The notes under the pieces are model-generated. The model was not told where the DNA came from and ran no database searches. It saw only the letters and a program-made list of their open reading frames with translations. A program made the translations under genes and the position numbers. 64,000 nucleotides of DNA from Desulfonatronum sp. SC1 (GTDB lineage Bacteria > Desulfobacterota > Desulfovibrionia > Desulfovibrionales > Desulfonatronaceae), in assembly GCF_003046795.1 (NCBI RefSeq), contig NZ_PZKN01000018.1, forward strand, positions 26,342 to 90,341. The letters are read 5' to 3'. The stretch's first letter is position 1; each line of letters opens with the position of its first letter. Below, piece after piece: positions 52,801 to 62,838 of this stretch.

Positions 52801-53043
52801 TACCGACATCGCCGGTTCCGGCTTCTCTGGTAAATATGCCCGGAAAAAAGCGTAATCGATATCGTAGACCGTACGCGGAACAACGCCGATTTCCTCTTTC
52901 TCCAGCATGGCCACAAGGCGATTCCCGTCAATCAGTTCAAGGTGCTCATTCAATTCTTTCTCGTATGAAAGGAGGCAATAATCACGTAATCTGAATTCAA
53001 TAAAAGGTCGATCCTGAAAGCTCAAACGTGTTCCGCGAAGCAA
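52801..53043 (-). pseudogene. Possible C-terminal fragment of an Mrr-like restriction endonuclease
   Basis: An open frame of about 80 codons between folK and the YHS gene. It contains ELIDGNRLVAMLEKEEIGV and YDIDYAFF, which resemble the C-terminal end of Mrr_cat nucleases (IDGxxLxxLMxxxxIGV followed by Asp-rich Phe). The N-terminal catalytic portion is absent and the reading continues without a stop into the YHS region, so it is likely a remnant. The identification rests on a short motif and is weak. Confidence 0.3.
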
Positions 53044-53051
53044 GCCCTTCC

Positions 53052-53558
53052 CTACTGAAAAATATCCCGACCCTGAACCTGAAAGGACAAGCGGGCAAGT
53101 GCTTTGGAAAGGCTTGTTCCGTCGGGGAAGACGAGGTCCGGGGCGATGTCTTGCAAGGGAACGAGGACGAACGCCCTTTCGTGGAGGCGCGGGTGCGGCA
53201 GGGTAAGCTCCGGAGAGTCATGTTGTCGTGAGCCGAAAAGAAGCAGGTCCAGATCGATGATTCGCGGGCCTTTGTCTTGCTCGCGGACCCGTCCCATGCG
53301 GTCTTCGATCTCCAGGAGCGTTCGCAACAGTTCACGGGCCGTCCATATCGGCCCGCAGTCCAGAGCGACGACCTGATTGGCGAACCAGGGCTGATTCCGG
53401 ACGTCCTGGGGTTCCGTGAAATAAACCGGGGAACATGGCCCGAGCCGGGCTTCATGCAGGTCGTTGAGGTTTTCGCGAGCCTGCCCCAGGTTGCCTTCCA
53501 GATCTCCAAGATTCGAGCCCAGGCTGATGAACGCCCGCGTGATTCCGGGTTGCGTCAT
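53052..53558 (-). CDS. folK: 2-amino-4-hydroxy-6-hydroxymethyldihydropteridine pyrophosphokinase
   Basis: A 168-residue HPPK that transfers pyrophosphate from ATP to the pterin for folate synthesis. AFISLGSNLGD at the start, GPRIIDLDLLLFG in the middle and LPHPRLHERAFVLVPLQDIAPD are the classic HPPK signatures. The length is normal. It lies 78 bases downstream of dapL on the same strand. Confidence 0.95.
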   Translation of the reverse strand: MTQPGITRAFISLGSNLGDLEGNLGQARENLNDLHEARLGPCSPVYFTEPQDVRNQPWFANQVVALDCGPIWTARELLRTLLEIEDRMGRVREQDKGPRIIDLDLLLFGSRQHDSPELTLPHPRLHERAFVLVPLQDIAPDLVFPDGTSLSKALARLSFQVQGRDIFQ

Positions 53559-53636
53559 GGCCGCACGTGGAAACTGATTTCGATCAATTCAAAAAAGAAA
53601 GGGGGGAACGTCACGTTCCCCCCTCCCCTGCCATTA

Positions 53637-54803
53637 TTACAGCTTGGCGATCCGAGCCAAGGCTTCCCGCAGACGGTCCTCGCCCACGGTCAAGGCGATG
53701 CGGAAATAGCCCTCTCCGGGTGCGCCGAATCCGTTGCCCGGGGTGACCACCACTCCGGTTTTCTGGAGCACCTCGGCCACGAAGCCGGTGGAGTCCCGGC
53801 CCTGGGGGACTTTGGTCCAGACATAGAAGGTGGCCTCCGGGGAGCGGCATTCCAGGCCGATCTTGGCCAGTTCCGCCACCACCACGTCCCGTCGGCCCTT
53901 GTAGATGTCCCGCATCTTCTGGGCAAAGGCCTCGCCGTGGTCCAAGGCCGTGATCCCGGCTTCCTGGACCGCCTGGAAGATGCCGGAGTCGATGTTGCTC
54001 TTGATCTTGCCCAGGCCCTGGACCAACTCCTGATTGCCCACGGCCATGCCCACGCGCCAGCCGGTCATGTTGTAGGTCTTGGACAGGGAATGGAATTCGA
54101 TGGCCACGTCCATGGCCCCGGGAATTTCCAGGATGCTGAGCGGTTTGTTGGCCGGATTGTAGTACATTTCCGAGTATGCGGCGTCATGAACCAGGATGGT
54201 TCCGAACTCACGGGCCTTGGCGATCAGCTTTTCGTAAAAGCTTCGCGGAGCCATGGCCGAGGTGGGGTTGTTGGGGTAGTTCAGGAAAAACATCTTGGCC
54301 CGTTTCCAGACGTCTTCGGGGATGGCGTCCAGGTCCGGCAAAAAGTCCGTGGATTCGGTCAGCGGCACGAAATGGGTCTCCCCTCCGGCGAACATGGTCG
54401 CGATGGGATAAACCGGATAATTGGGCGTCGAGGTCATGACCAGGTCGCCGGGGTCCACGAAAGCCAAGGGAAAATGAGCCAAACCCTCCTTGGAGCCGAT
54501 CAGGCTGAGCACCTGGGAGGTGGGGTCCAGGGTCACGCCGAAGCGGGATTTGTACCATCTGGCCACGCATTCCCGAAAGGAGTTCAACCCGGAGTAGGAC
54601 GGATAGCGGTGATGCTCACTCTTGGCCACGGCCTTGTTCATGGACTGGATGATGAAGTCCGGAGTCGGCAGATCCGGATCCCCCACTCCCAGGTCGATGA
54701 TGTCCACGCCCTTGGCCTTGACTTCATTCTTGACCCGGTCGATTTCGGCGAACAGATACGGCGGCAACTGCGCCAGACGGCGCGCCGGCTTGAAATTCGG
54801 CAT
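53637..54803 (-). CDS. dapL: LL-diaminopimelate aminotransferase
   Basis: A 388-residue class I PLP aminotransferase closely resembling DapL, which converts tetrahydrodipicolinate directly to LL-DAP. K242 in FHSLSKTYNMTGWR is the PLP lysine; GVGDPDLPTP, NYPNNPTSA and HDAAYSEMYY are typical. AAGGAG precedes the ATG at 54803; a longer frame upstream is noncoding. Together with lysA (28834) it indicates the aminotransferase route to lysine and peptidoglycan DAP. Other alanine-type aminotransferases share these motifs, so the name is probable rather than certain. Confidence 0.85.
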   Translation of the reverse strand: MPNFKPARRLAQLPPYLFAEIDRVKNEVKAKGVDIIDLGVGDPDLPTPDFIIQSMNKAVAKSEHHRYPSYSGLNSFRECVARWYKSRFGVTLDPTSQVLSLIGSKEGLAHFPLAFVDPGDLVMTSTPNYPVYPIATMFAGGETHFVPLTESTDFLPDLDAIPEDVWKRAKMFFLNYPNNPTSAMAPRSFYEKLIAKAREFGTILVHDAAYSEMYYNPANKPLSILEIPGAMDVAIEFHSLSKTYNMTGWRVGMAVGNQELVQGLGKIKSNIDSGIFQAVQEAGITALDHGEAFAQKMRDIYKGRRDVVVAELAKIGLECRSPEATFYVWTKVPQGRDSTGFVAEVLQKTGVVVTPGNGFGAPGEGYFRIALTVGEDRLREALARIAKL

Positions 54804-55211
54804 GCTTGGGAACTCCTTGAGTATTGAAGGTTCTCGGTTGACGGCTCGTCGGTTCATGAAGAAAAAGTCCTCCACTCCCCTCCAGGCACCTGCGGAAGCA
54901 GGCTTGTCACCAGAATAAAGTCTAGTAAAGAGTGGCTCCTGAAGTCAAATCGCAACCAAATCGCAACTCCCGGGCCGCCGCCCGGCCAACTCCCCCTCTC
55001 CATCGCGACCGACGTCCTTTCGCGCGACCGTTCAAGGAAACGCCCGCATGCGCACTGAAAATAATGTTTTGCCAAGTTGAGGTTGAGTACGCTAAACATA
55101 AGCCTGGGGTGACCTGTCTCAAGTGTCGGCGGTCTTCGACGACCTCCGTGTTGAGGGACGCGGGCATTACATTCCCTGCAAACTAAAGAGACGCCCAGGA
55201 GGTATTCCACC
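54804..55211. other. Intergenic region between dapL and the binding-protein operon
   Basis: About 410 bases between divergent genes; it should hold both promoters. The only distinct element is a tandem 11-bp direct repeat (CAAATCGCAAC twice, 54946-54967), which could be a regulator site. A CAGGAGG ribosome binding site lies just before the binding-protein ATG. No convincing -35/-10 pairs or RNA gene were seen. Confidence 0.5.
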
Positions 55212-56138
55212 ATGAACCAACCATTGATTCGGCGTACCGCGCGCCTTTGGCTTCGCGCCCTCACCGTGCTCGCGGGCGTCGTCGCGGCGATCTTTTTGAC
55301 TGATCCATCGCAGGCCCGGTCTTTTCAGGACATCCTGGACAGCGGCGAACTACGGGTTTGTTTCGCGCCGATCCATCCATCCGTGGTCCGGGCCGACCCC
55401 GAGGGGTGCCGGGAGGACTGCCGGTTTTCCGGCCCGGCTTTCGAGGCTGCGCGGGCATTCACGGCCTTTCTTGGCGACTCGGTGACCATGCGCGCCCTGC
55501 GCATCGATTGGGACGAGCAGTTTTTCAACGACCAGGGACACACCGACCGGGACGCGGAGTACGTGCCGGCCTTGCTGGATTCCGGGCACTGCGACCTGTA
55601 TCCCAACAACCTGACCAAGAATGACTGGCGGCTCCGAAAAATGGACATCGTGACCATGTTCACCAACCGGATGATGGTGCTGGTGAATGCCGAGAGTCAA
55701 AGCACGATCCGTGGTCCGTCCGAACTGGGCGGGAAGGTCGCGGTGGTGGAAAAAGACACTTCCTATCACACCTGGCTTCAGGACCAAAATCGAACGACCT
55801 TCGCGGACGAACCAGTGGACATCCGCCTTCAGCCCACTGCCGACGGTCTGAAGAATTTGGCGCGGGGGCTGGCCGACTTCACGGTGATCGACGCGGACGC
55901 GGCCTTCTGGATCATTCGTCATCAGTTTCCCGATCTGGTCATGGCCTTTCCCGTGGGGTCCATGGAAGAAGTGGGCTGGGGAATTCGCAAGGATAATCCG
56001 GAATTGCGCCAAGCCTTGCAGGACTTTTTCGACCAGCAACGCACCGGACGCGATTCAGCCCTGAACGCGACATGGATCCGCCATTTCGGAATGAATCTGA
56101 ACCAATTCATCAGTCTGCTCGGCTCGATGCAGGAATAA
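55212..56138 (+). CDS. Periplasmic solute-binding protein (SBP_bac_3-like), sensor-linked copy 1
   Basis: A 308-residue protein with an N-terminal signal (LWLRALTVLAGVVAAIFL...SQA) and a periplasmic binding-protein fold. ILDSGELRVCFAPIHP opens the domain. Family features include the CREDC cysteine pair near residue 60 and GHCDLYPNNLTKNDWRLRKMD. It is the paralogue of the next gene, and both precede a hybrid sensor kinase with no permease or ATPase, so it probably delivers ligand to the sensor rather than to a transporter. The ligand is unknown. Confidence 0.82.
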   Translation: MNQPLIRRTARLWLRALTVLAGVVAAIFLTDPSQARSFQDILDSGELRVCFAPIHPSVVRADPEGCREDCRFSGPAFEAARAFTAFLGDSVTMRALRIDWDEQFFNDQGHTDRDAEYVPALLDSGHCDLYPNNLTKNDWRLRKMDIVTMFTNRMMVLVNAESQSTIRGPSELGGKVAVVEKDTSYHTWLQDQNRTTFADEPVDIRLQPTADGLKNLARGLADFTVIDADAAFWIIRHQFPDLVMAFPVGSMEEVGWGIRKDNPELRQALQDFFDQQRTGRDSALNATWIRHFGMNLNQFISLLGSMQE

Positions 56139-56155
56139 CCTCAGGAGAGATCGCC

Positions 56156-57085
56156 ATGCCCACTCAGTCCATGTCCGCCCCCCGCAAGCTCACCTGGAAA
56201 GGCCTTGCCCTCGCTCTGCTTTTCCTTCTGCTCTGCCCGCTCCTTTCCGTTTCCTCGGCTCAGGCCCGCGGGCTGGAGGAAATCCGGGAGTCAGGAGAAC
56301 TGCGGGCCTGCGTCGTGCCGGTGACTCCGGCATACGTCACTTTCGCCGATCCCGCATGCCGAAAAAACTGCGAAGTCGCCGGGCCTGTCCCCCGCGTTGT
56401 GGAAGCCGTGGCCGCGGCCTTGGGGCCGGACGTGCGCCCGGTTTTTCATCGCCTGGAATGGGACGAGCAGTTTCACAACGCCGAAGGCCGGACCGTTTTG
56501 GAAGCCGAATACACTCCGCACCACCTGGAAACCGGGCGTTGCGACGTCTACCCCACCCACCTGACCAAGAATGAATGGCGGCTGAAAAAAATGGATTTCG
56601 CCATTCTGTTCCTGAATCGGATCATGGTCATCATTGATCAGGACCGGCTGCCCGAGTTCACGTCCATGGACGATCTGGCCGGAAAAACAGCCGGGGTGGC
56701 ATTGAACTCCAGTCTGCACACCTGGGTCCTGGAGCAAAATCAGGATGCCTTCCGGGACAATCCCATCCAGGTGCTTTTGATCGACTCCGGCGCTGAACTG
56801 GATTCCGTGCAGTCAGGACTCGCGGACTTCACGCTGCTGGACGCCGAGGTTTCCCTGTGGGAATCCGTGAACCGCTTCCAGGGCCTGAGCGTGGCCTTTC
56901 CCGTGGGCCCGATGGATGAAATCGGCTGGGCCTTCAGCCGCCAAGATGAGGATTTGCGGGACGCGGTGCAGGCCTTTTTCACCGAACAGGTCCGAACCGA
57001 AACCTCGACCTTGAACACCATCTGGAAAGAGGAGTACGGGCTGACCCTGAGCCAGTTCCGGGCTCTGATCCAGGCGACCCAGTAG
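56156..57085 (+). CDS. Periplasmic solute-binding protein (SBP_bac_3-like), sensor-linked copy 2
   Basis: A 309-residue paralogue of the preceding gene. A signal peptide (LALALLFLLLCPLLSVSSAQA) precedes IRESGELRACVVPVTP. The cysteine pair appears as CRKNC and the signature as GRCDVYPTHLTKNEWRLKKMD. ATG 56156 follows CAGGAG and opens the signal peptide; the frame is open further back inside the first gene. Two diverged copies suggest two ligands or a heteromeric sensor input. The sensor kinase starts 15 bases downstream. Confidence 0.82.
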   Translation: MPTQSMSAPRKLTWKGLALALLFLLLCPLLSVSSAQARGLEEIRESGELRACVVPVTPAYVTFADPACRKNCEVAGPVPRVVEAVAAALGPDVRPVFHRLEWDEQFHNAEGRTVLEAEYTPHHLETGRCDVYPTHLTKNEWRLKKMDFAILFLNRIMVIIDQDRLPEFTSMDDLAGKTAGVALNSSLHTWVLEQNQDAFRDNPIQVLLIDSGAELDSVQSGLADFTLLDAEVSLWESVNRFQGLSVAFPVGPMDEIGWAFSRQDEDLRDAVQAFFTEQVRTETSTLNTIWKEEYGLTLSQFRALIQATQ

Positions 57086-57100
57086 GATATCCGACTTCAT

Positions 57101-60100
57101 ATGCTCAAGACCGTCGCGGCGTTGTCCGCTTCTTCCATCAAAACCCGCCTGCTGCTCATGACCGCCGGAATCGTGCTGCTGGTGGTCCTGGTGCTTTCCC
57201 TGGTCACCGCCTACCGGGCCGTGGGTCTCCTGGAAGGGGAATCCCGTCGGGAACTGCGTCATTCCCTGGCCCTGACCTCGGACATCTTCAAGGAGTTCAT
57301 CAACGTCCGCCAGGCCAATCTTTACGTCTGGCGGGGCAACCCGCTGGTGGAGTTCGTGGGTGCCGATCCGCGGCTCGGCTCGGTGTTCGTACCCAGCCTA
57401 CGCGACTTTTTCGCCCAGATCAGGACCCAGGAGCCCTGGATCGAGAACATTCTGATCACCAAGGACGGCAAGGCGCTGTACGAGGACACGCCCTACCTGC
57501 GCTGGCTGGATCGACCGGAGCGCGACCGTCTGATGGACCTTCTGAACGAGACCGACGTGGAAACGCCCCTGCTCCTGGCTCTGCCCCGCGCTCCGAGCAT
57601 GCTCGTCCAGCGCCACGTGCTGGTTTTCAAGCAGGCCATCCTCAACCAGGGCGTACCCTTGGACGACACGCACCTGGTGACCATGATCAACCTGGAAACA
57701 GCCGGACAGACCCTGTTCGGCGCGACCAGGATCGGCAACCAGGGCTTCGTGAGCCTGGCCTACCAGCCGCATCAAGGTCCTTTTTTCACCCCGGACCAAG
57801 TCGTGGAGGAAGACGAGCCGTCACCAGCACGGGGCGAGTTCAACACCTTGGCCCAACAGTGGAACCGCCCCGAAGACATTCCTTCCCGGACCTCCACGCT
57901 GCTCCTGGACCATCTTCAGATGAACGACCTGCCCATCTGGCTGATCGGCGTGGCCGCGGTGGCCGACATCAACCGTCCGGTACGCGAACTCCTGCTGTAC
58001 ATGGCGGCCGTGGGGGCCCTGACGCTGCTTTTAGGCATTGCCGCGGCGGCCTTTTTCTCCGGGCGCATCGCCGGACCGATCCGGGAACTGACCGACAAGG
58101 TCCAAAGCTTCACCCTGACGTGGCGAGAGAGCAAGGCCACCGAGGGAGAACCTCTGTTGCCCTCGGATGTGCATGTTCATTTCGCTCCGGAAGACCAAAC
58201 CCGTCCGCCCTCCTCCCGTGACGAACTGGCCGTGCTGGCCAGCTCCTTCCACTTGATGGCCCGGGAAATTCACGAGCTGTTTTCCAAGACCCAGCAATAC
58301 GCCCAGGAGTTGGAACAGCACAGCCTGCACCTGGAACGCCTGGTGGACGAACGAACAGCGGAATTGGCCGAGGCCAACGTCAATCTGCTGGAAGCCAAAG
58401 AGACCGCGGAAGCCGCCACCCAGGCCAAGAGCTTCTTTTTGGCCAACATGAGCCATGAAGTCCGCACACCCATGAACATCGTCATCGGCCTCAGCCACCT
58501 GGCTTTGAAGACCGACCTCACCGAACAGCAGCGGGACTATCTGACCAAAATCCGCGGCGCGTCCCAGAATCTGCTGGGCATCATCAACGACATCCTGGAC
58601 TTCTCCAAGATCGAGGCCGGACGGCTGGACTTCGAACAGATCCCCTTTGACCTGGACGCGGTGATGAGCAACCTGTCCACCCTGTTCTCGGAAAAGGCCG
58701 CGGCCAAGGGCGTGGAATTCCTGCTGGCCTATACTCCGGACATCCCGAACTATCTCATCGGCGATCCCTTGCGTTTGGGCCAGGTGCTGACCAACCTCAC
58801 GGGCAATGCCCTGAAATTCACTGAACACGGAGAAGTGAAAGTCGGCGTGAGTTTGCGGGAGGAGTCGGACGACCACGTGACGCTGCGTTTCACCGTCCGG
58901 GATACGGGCATCGGGATGACCAGGGAGCAGATCGATAAACTGTTCACCGCCTTCAGCCAAGCCGACGCTTCCACCACGCGGCGCTTCGGCGGCACCGGAC
59001 TGGGGCTGACCATTTCCCTCCGCCTGGTGGAGATGATGCATGGACGGATCGAGGTTCGCTCCACCCCGGACCTGGGCAGCGAGTTTTCCTTTGTCGCCCG
59101 GTTCGGCAAACAAAAGGAACGCCCGACCCATTGCCTGACCAAGGTGGATTTCGGCCATCGCCGGGTCCTGGTGGTGGACGACAGCCTCAGTGCCCGGGAA
59201 ATCCTGCGAGACATGCTGGTCAGCTTCAACCTGCATGTGGATACGGCGGCTTCGGCCGAGGAAGGCCTGCGCCTCGTCCAACAGGCCGCCGCCCACGGCC
59301 GTGCCTATGATTTGGTGCTCATGGACTGGCAGATGCCGGGCATGGACGGCATCGAGGCCATCCGCCGAATTCGCTCCGAACCGCAAAGCAAGACCCTGCC
59401 CCTGATGGTCATGGTCACCGGCTACGGCCGCGAAGAGGTCATGAGCCGGGTCAGCGACCGGGAACTGGACGGGCTGCTGCTCAAGCCGGTCAATCCGTCC
59501 ATGCTCTTCGACGCCCTGACCAGCTTCTTCGCCGATCCGTCCTGCACATCGACCGTCCGGACGCAGGACCGCGTCGAGCCCGCTCCGCCCCCGCCGGATA
59601 TATTGCACGGCCACGTCCTGGTCGCCGAAGACAATCCCATCAACCAGCAGGTGGCCAGGGAGCTGCTGGAAGGCTTCGGCCTGACCGTGCGCCTGGCCGA
59701 CAACGGACGAAAAGCCGTGGAACTGGTCGCCGCTGAACGCTTCGACCTAGTGCTGATGGACATTCAGATGCCGGAGATGGACGGGTATGAGGCGACGCGG
59801 CGCATTCGCGCGGCGGAGGTTCACGGTTCACGCCTTCCCATCATCGCCATGACCGCCCACGCCATGACCGGCGTTCGGGAGAAGTCTTTAGAGGCCGGAA
59901 TGGACGACCATGTGTCCAAGCCCATCGACCCGGATCTGTTGCGGCGCACCCTGGCTCGATGGCTGCCCACGAACGATGGAGAGCGAAAAACGGATGAACC
60001 CGCGACAACGCCAACCGCTCCAGCAAGCGCGGTTCCTTCGTCGGCCGCCTTGCCGTCACCCTCCGCATCTGCTCTCTTACCCAAACAGTTGCCCGGCTTT

Positions 60101-60769
60101 GACCTTGCCCAAGGCCTGGCCAGGCTGCGCGGGAATGAAAAGCTGTATCTGAAATTGTTGCTGGACTTCCATGGCAGTTACGCGGAAAGGCTGGACAAAA
60201 TCGACCAGGCCGCCCAGGCCGGAGAACGCGAACAGGCTGCCCGCACCGTTCATGCCGTCAAGGGCGTGGCCGGCAACCTGGCGGCCAATGAGCTTTTTGA
60301 AGCGGCCCAGGTCTTGGAGCATGCGCTCAAGGCCGGTCCAGACACCGATCCGGACGGCCAGGCCGCTGCCTTTGCCGAGTTTTCCGCTGCGTTCCATACC
60401 GTGATGACCAGCCTGACCGCCCTGGCCACATCAAATTCTGTCTCGCCGGATGCATCACCGGAAGATTCGATTCCGATCCCGGAAACCGTTTCCTCACCCG
60501 CCGAAACGGCGCGGGTAGAGAGCCCGGCGGCGCATCCGGACGTTGATGTGGCTGCCCTCCATTCCCTGATCAATGATCTGGGCGAACTTCTGGAAGACGG
60601 CAACCCCCGGGCCGAGGAACTGGCCGAGGGGTTGCTAAACCGACTTGATGGGCGATATTCGGACCTGACCGGTCGATTGCCGCAAGAAATCCAGGACTTT
60701 CAATTCGAGAAAGCCGCGGAGACCATCGCGGAACTGACAAGGCGGCTTGGACCGTTGGAGACAAGATGA
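57101..60769 (+). CDS. Hybrid sensor histidine kinase with two receivers and Hpt
   Basis: A 1222-residue membrane kinase. Residues 16-36 and ~297-320 are transmembrane helices bounding a periplasmic sensor (about 40-295). A HAMP-like and coiled-coil linker follows, then HisKA with H452 ([12 protein letters not shown]), HATPase ([31 protein letters not shown]), receiver 1 with D742, receiver 2 with D887, and C-terminal Hpt with H1051 ([11 protein letters not shown]). The full phosphorelay is in one chain, BarA/EvgS-like. Phosphate from the Hpt probably goes to the REC-GGEEF protein, whose start overlaps this stop by four bases. The two upstream binding proteins are likely its ligand partners. 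Confidence 0.92.
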   Translation: MLKTVAALSASSIKTRLLLMTAGIVLLVVLVLSLVTAYRAVGLLEGESRRELRHSLALTSDIFKEFINVRQANLYVWRGNPLVEFVGADPRLGSVFVPSLRDFFAQIRTQEPWIENILITKDGKALYEDTPYLRWLDRPERDRLMDLLNETDVETPLLLALPRAPSMLVQRHVLVFKQAILNQGVPLDDTHLVTMINLETAGQTLFGATRIGNQGFVSLAYQPHQGPFFTPDQVVEEDEPSPARGEFNTLAQQWNRPEDIPSRTSTLLLDHLQMNDLPIWLIGVAAVADINRPVRELLLYMAAVGALTLLLGIAAAAFFSGRIAGPIRELTDKVQSFTLTWRESKATEGEPLLPSDVHVHFAPEDQTRPPSSRDELAVLASSFHLMAREIHELFSKTQQYAQELEQHSLHLERLVDERTAELAEANVNLLEAKETAEAATQAKSFFLANMSHEVRTPMNIVIGLSHLALKTDLTEQQRDYLTKIRGASQNLLGIINDILDFSKIEAGRLDFEQIPFDLDAVMSNLSTLFSEKAAAKGVEFLLAYTPDIPNYLIGDPLRLGQVLTNLTGNALKFTEHGEVKVGVSLREESDDHVTLRFTVRDTGIGMTREQIDKLFTAFSQADASTTRRFGGTGLGLTISLRLVEMMHGRIEVRSTPDLGSEFSFVARFGKQKERPTHCLTKVDFGHRRVLVVDDSLSAREILRDMLVSFNLHVDTAASAEEGLRLVQQAAAHGRAYDLVLMDWQMPGMDGIEAIRRIRSEPQSKTLPLMVMVTGYGREEVMSRVSDRELDGLLLKPVNPSMLFDALTSFFADPSCTSTVRTQDRVEPAPPPPDILHGHVLVAEDNPINQQVARELLEGFGLTVRLADNGRKAVELVAAERFDLVLMDIQMPEMDGYEATRRIRAAEVHGSRLPIIAMTAHAMTGVREKSLEAGMDDHVSKPIDPDLLRRTLARWLPTNDGERKTDEPATTPTAPASAVPSSAALPSPSASALLPKQLPGFDLAQGLARLRGNEKLYLKLLLDFHGSYAERLDKIDQAAQAGEREQAARTVHAVKGVAGNLAANELFEAAQVLEHALKAGPDTDPDGQAAAFAEFSAAFHTVMTSLTALATSNSVSPDASPEDSIPIPETVSSPAETARVESPAAHPDVDVAALHSLINDLGELLEDGNPRAEELAEGLLNRLDGRYSDLTGRLPQEIQDFQFEKAAETIAELTRRLGPLETR

Positions 60770-62838
60770 CTGAACGAAAATCCCGCATCCTGATCGTGGA
60801 CGACGAGCGACCGAACGTCCAGGTTCTCAACGCCATCCTCCAGGACGATTACGAAATCAGCGTGGCCCTGAACGGCGAACAGGCCCTGAAACGGGCCTTT
60901 GGCGAGAAAAAGCCGGACCTGGTACTGCTGGACATCCAGATGCCGGACCTGGACGGATTCGAGGTCTGCCGGAGGTTGCAGGAACATCCGGAAACCAGGG
61001 ACATTCCGGTGATCTTCATCACGGCCAAATCTAATGAGAAAGACGAGGAAAAAGGCTTGGCCGCGGGCGCGGTGGACTACATTACCAAGCCCTTCGGCCC
61101 GGCCGTGGTTCTGGCCCGGATTCGGGTCCATCTCGAACTGAAGCGCAAGCGGGACATTCTCCGAAATCTCTCCAACAAGGACGGCCTGACCTGCATCGCC
61201 AACCGCCGCCGGTTCGAGGAATTCCTGGAATTCGAGTGGCAACGCGCCGTCCGAAGCGGCGAACCGTTGTCGCTGGTCATGGCGGACATCGATCATTTCA
61301 AATTGTACAACGATCATTACGGCCATGCCGCGGGGGATGAATGCCTGCGGGAAGTGGCCAGAAGCCTGAGCGGCATCGTTTCCAGACAAACCGACCTGGT
61401 GGCCCGGTACGGAGGAGAGGAATTCATCTGCCTGCTCACCGGTACGAACCAGGACGGGGCCAGGGAGGTGGCCCGAAAAATGCGCGAGGCCGTCGAAGCC
61501 CTGGGCATCCCCCACGCCTTCAGCCCCGTGGCGCCGACCATCACCTTGAGCCTTGGCGTGGCCTCCATGGTTCCTCAACGGGACGGCAAGACGGCTCATG
61601 ATCTCTTCCTGGCCGCGGACAAGGCCCTATACCAAGCCAAAAGCACGGGCAGGAACAAGGTCGCCGTGCTGGACGGACTGGATGAGATCAGCAAGCCGTT
61701 CACCGCTCCGCGACCGGTCCGGGAGCAGCAAAGCATTCTGCTCGTCGACGACGAGCAGATCAACCTGAACGTGCTCAAGGCCATCTTCCAGGACACCTAC
61801 CAGACCATCAGCGCCACCTCCGGAAGCCAAGCCCTGGAACTGGCCCGGGCCGAGCCCGCGCCGGACATCATTCTTTTGGACATCCAGATGCCGGACATGG
61901 ACGGCTACGAAGTCTGCGAGGCTCTGAAGGACGACCCGCGGACCAGGGACATCCCGATCCTGTTCATCACCGTCATGTCCACGGAAACGGACGAAGCCAA
62001 GGGGCTGCGGCTGGGCGCGGTGGACTACATCCCCAAGCCCTTTGACCCATCCGTGGTCCACGCCCGGGTGAGCACCCACCTGACCCTGCGCCGCACCCTG
62101 ACCGACCTGGCCCGGCGCAACACGATCCTCGAAGACGCCCTGAACATGCGCGACAGCGTGGAACGCATCGTGCGCAACGACCTCAAACGCCCGCTGATGG
62201 ATATTCTGAACAAATCGGATCGCCTGCTCGCGACCCGGGATCTTCCGGCTTCGCTGCAAGAAACCGTACGCGACATTGAACGATCCGGTTTCGAACTTCT
62301 GGAAATGATCGCCGCGTCCATCGACCTGTGGAAACTGGAACGGGGCGTCTATCAGGTCGACCCCCATCCGGTGAACCTGACCCGCATCGTTCAAAACGTG
62401 CTCAGAGCCCTGTCGCCCCTGGGAGCGATGAAGAACAAGGCCGTCCAGCTCATCACCGAAGACGCCCCCGCCTCGATTATGATCCGCAGCGAGGAGTTGC
62501 TCTGCTATTCCATGCTCCTGCACCTGATCAAAAACGCCCTGGAAGCCGACCCTCCGGGCCGGCCGGTAACCGTGACCCTGGAGCACCCTCCGCGGCAAGA
62601 CACGGACCAGGAAGGCCGATCCCGAATCCGGGTCCGCATCGCCAACAGCGGCGTCGTCCCCATGGAAATCCGCACCCGGTTCATGGAAAAAGGCGCCACC
62701 TGGGGCAAGCCCGACGGCGAGGGCCTCGGCGCCTACTCCGCCCGCCTCATCGCCGAAACCCTCGGCGCGACCCTCCAGGTCCACATCGACGACGAAAACC
62801 AGCGTACCGAAATCATGCTGGGATTTTCGGAGGAATAG
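60766..62838 (+). CDS. REC-GGEEF-REC protein with a histidine-less kinase-like C-terminus
   Basis: A 690-residue cytosolic regulator. Receiver 1 (phosphoacceptor D56) is followed by an active-type diguanylate cyclase: GGEEF at 216-220 with an inhibitory I-site RQTD (207-210) at the standard five-residue spacing. Receiver 2 (D372) leads to a kinase-like end in which the H-box reads RNDLKRPL: N471 replaces the phosphoaccepting histidine. The HATPase-like domain retains [10 protein letters not shown] and [14 protein letters not shown], but its D-box is changed (NSGV). It should make c-di-GMP on phosphorylation by the overlapping upstream kinase. The dead kinase module may sense nucleotide or bind the hybrid kinase. 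Confidence 0.88.
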   Translation: MTERKSRILIVDDERPNVQVLNAILQDDYEISVALNGEQALKRAFGEKKPDLVLLDIQMPDLDGFEVCRRLQEHPETRDIPVIFITAKSNEKDEEKGLAAGAVDYITKPFGPAVVLARIRVHLELKRKRDILRNLSNKDGLTCIANRRRFEEFLEFEWQRAVRSGEPLSLVMADIDHFKLYNDHYGHAAGDECLREVARSLSGIVSRQTDLVARYGGEEFICLLTGTNQDGAREVARKMREAVEALGIPHAFSPVAPTITLSLGVASMVPQRDGKTAHDLFLAADKALYQAKSTGRNKVAVLDGLDEISKPFTAPRPVREQQSILLVDDEQINLNVLKAIFQDTYQTISATSGSQALELARAEPAPDIILLDIQMPDMDGYEVCEALKDDPRTRDIPILFITVMSTETDEAKGLRLGAVDYIPKPFDPSVVHARVSTHLTLRRTLTDLARRNTILEDALNMRDSVERIVRNDLKRPLMDILNKSDRLLATRDLPASLQETVRDIERSGFELLEMIAASIDLWKLERGVYQVDPHPVNLTRIVQNVLRALSPLGAMKNKAVQLITEDAPASIMIRSEELLCYSMLLHLIKNALEADPPGRPVTVTLEHPPRQDTDQEGRSRIRVRIANSGVVPMEIRTRFMEKGATWGKPDGEGLGAYSARLIAETLGATLQVHIDDENQRTEIMLGFSEE

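Noticed and set aside
53277..54827. 516-codon plus-strand open frame opposite dapL and folK
   Set aside because: Gly/His/Gln-rich shadow of two well-supported genes.
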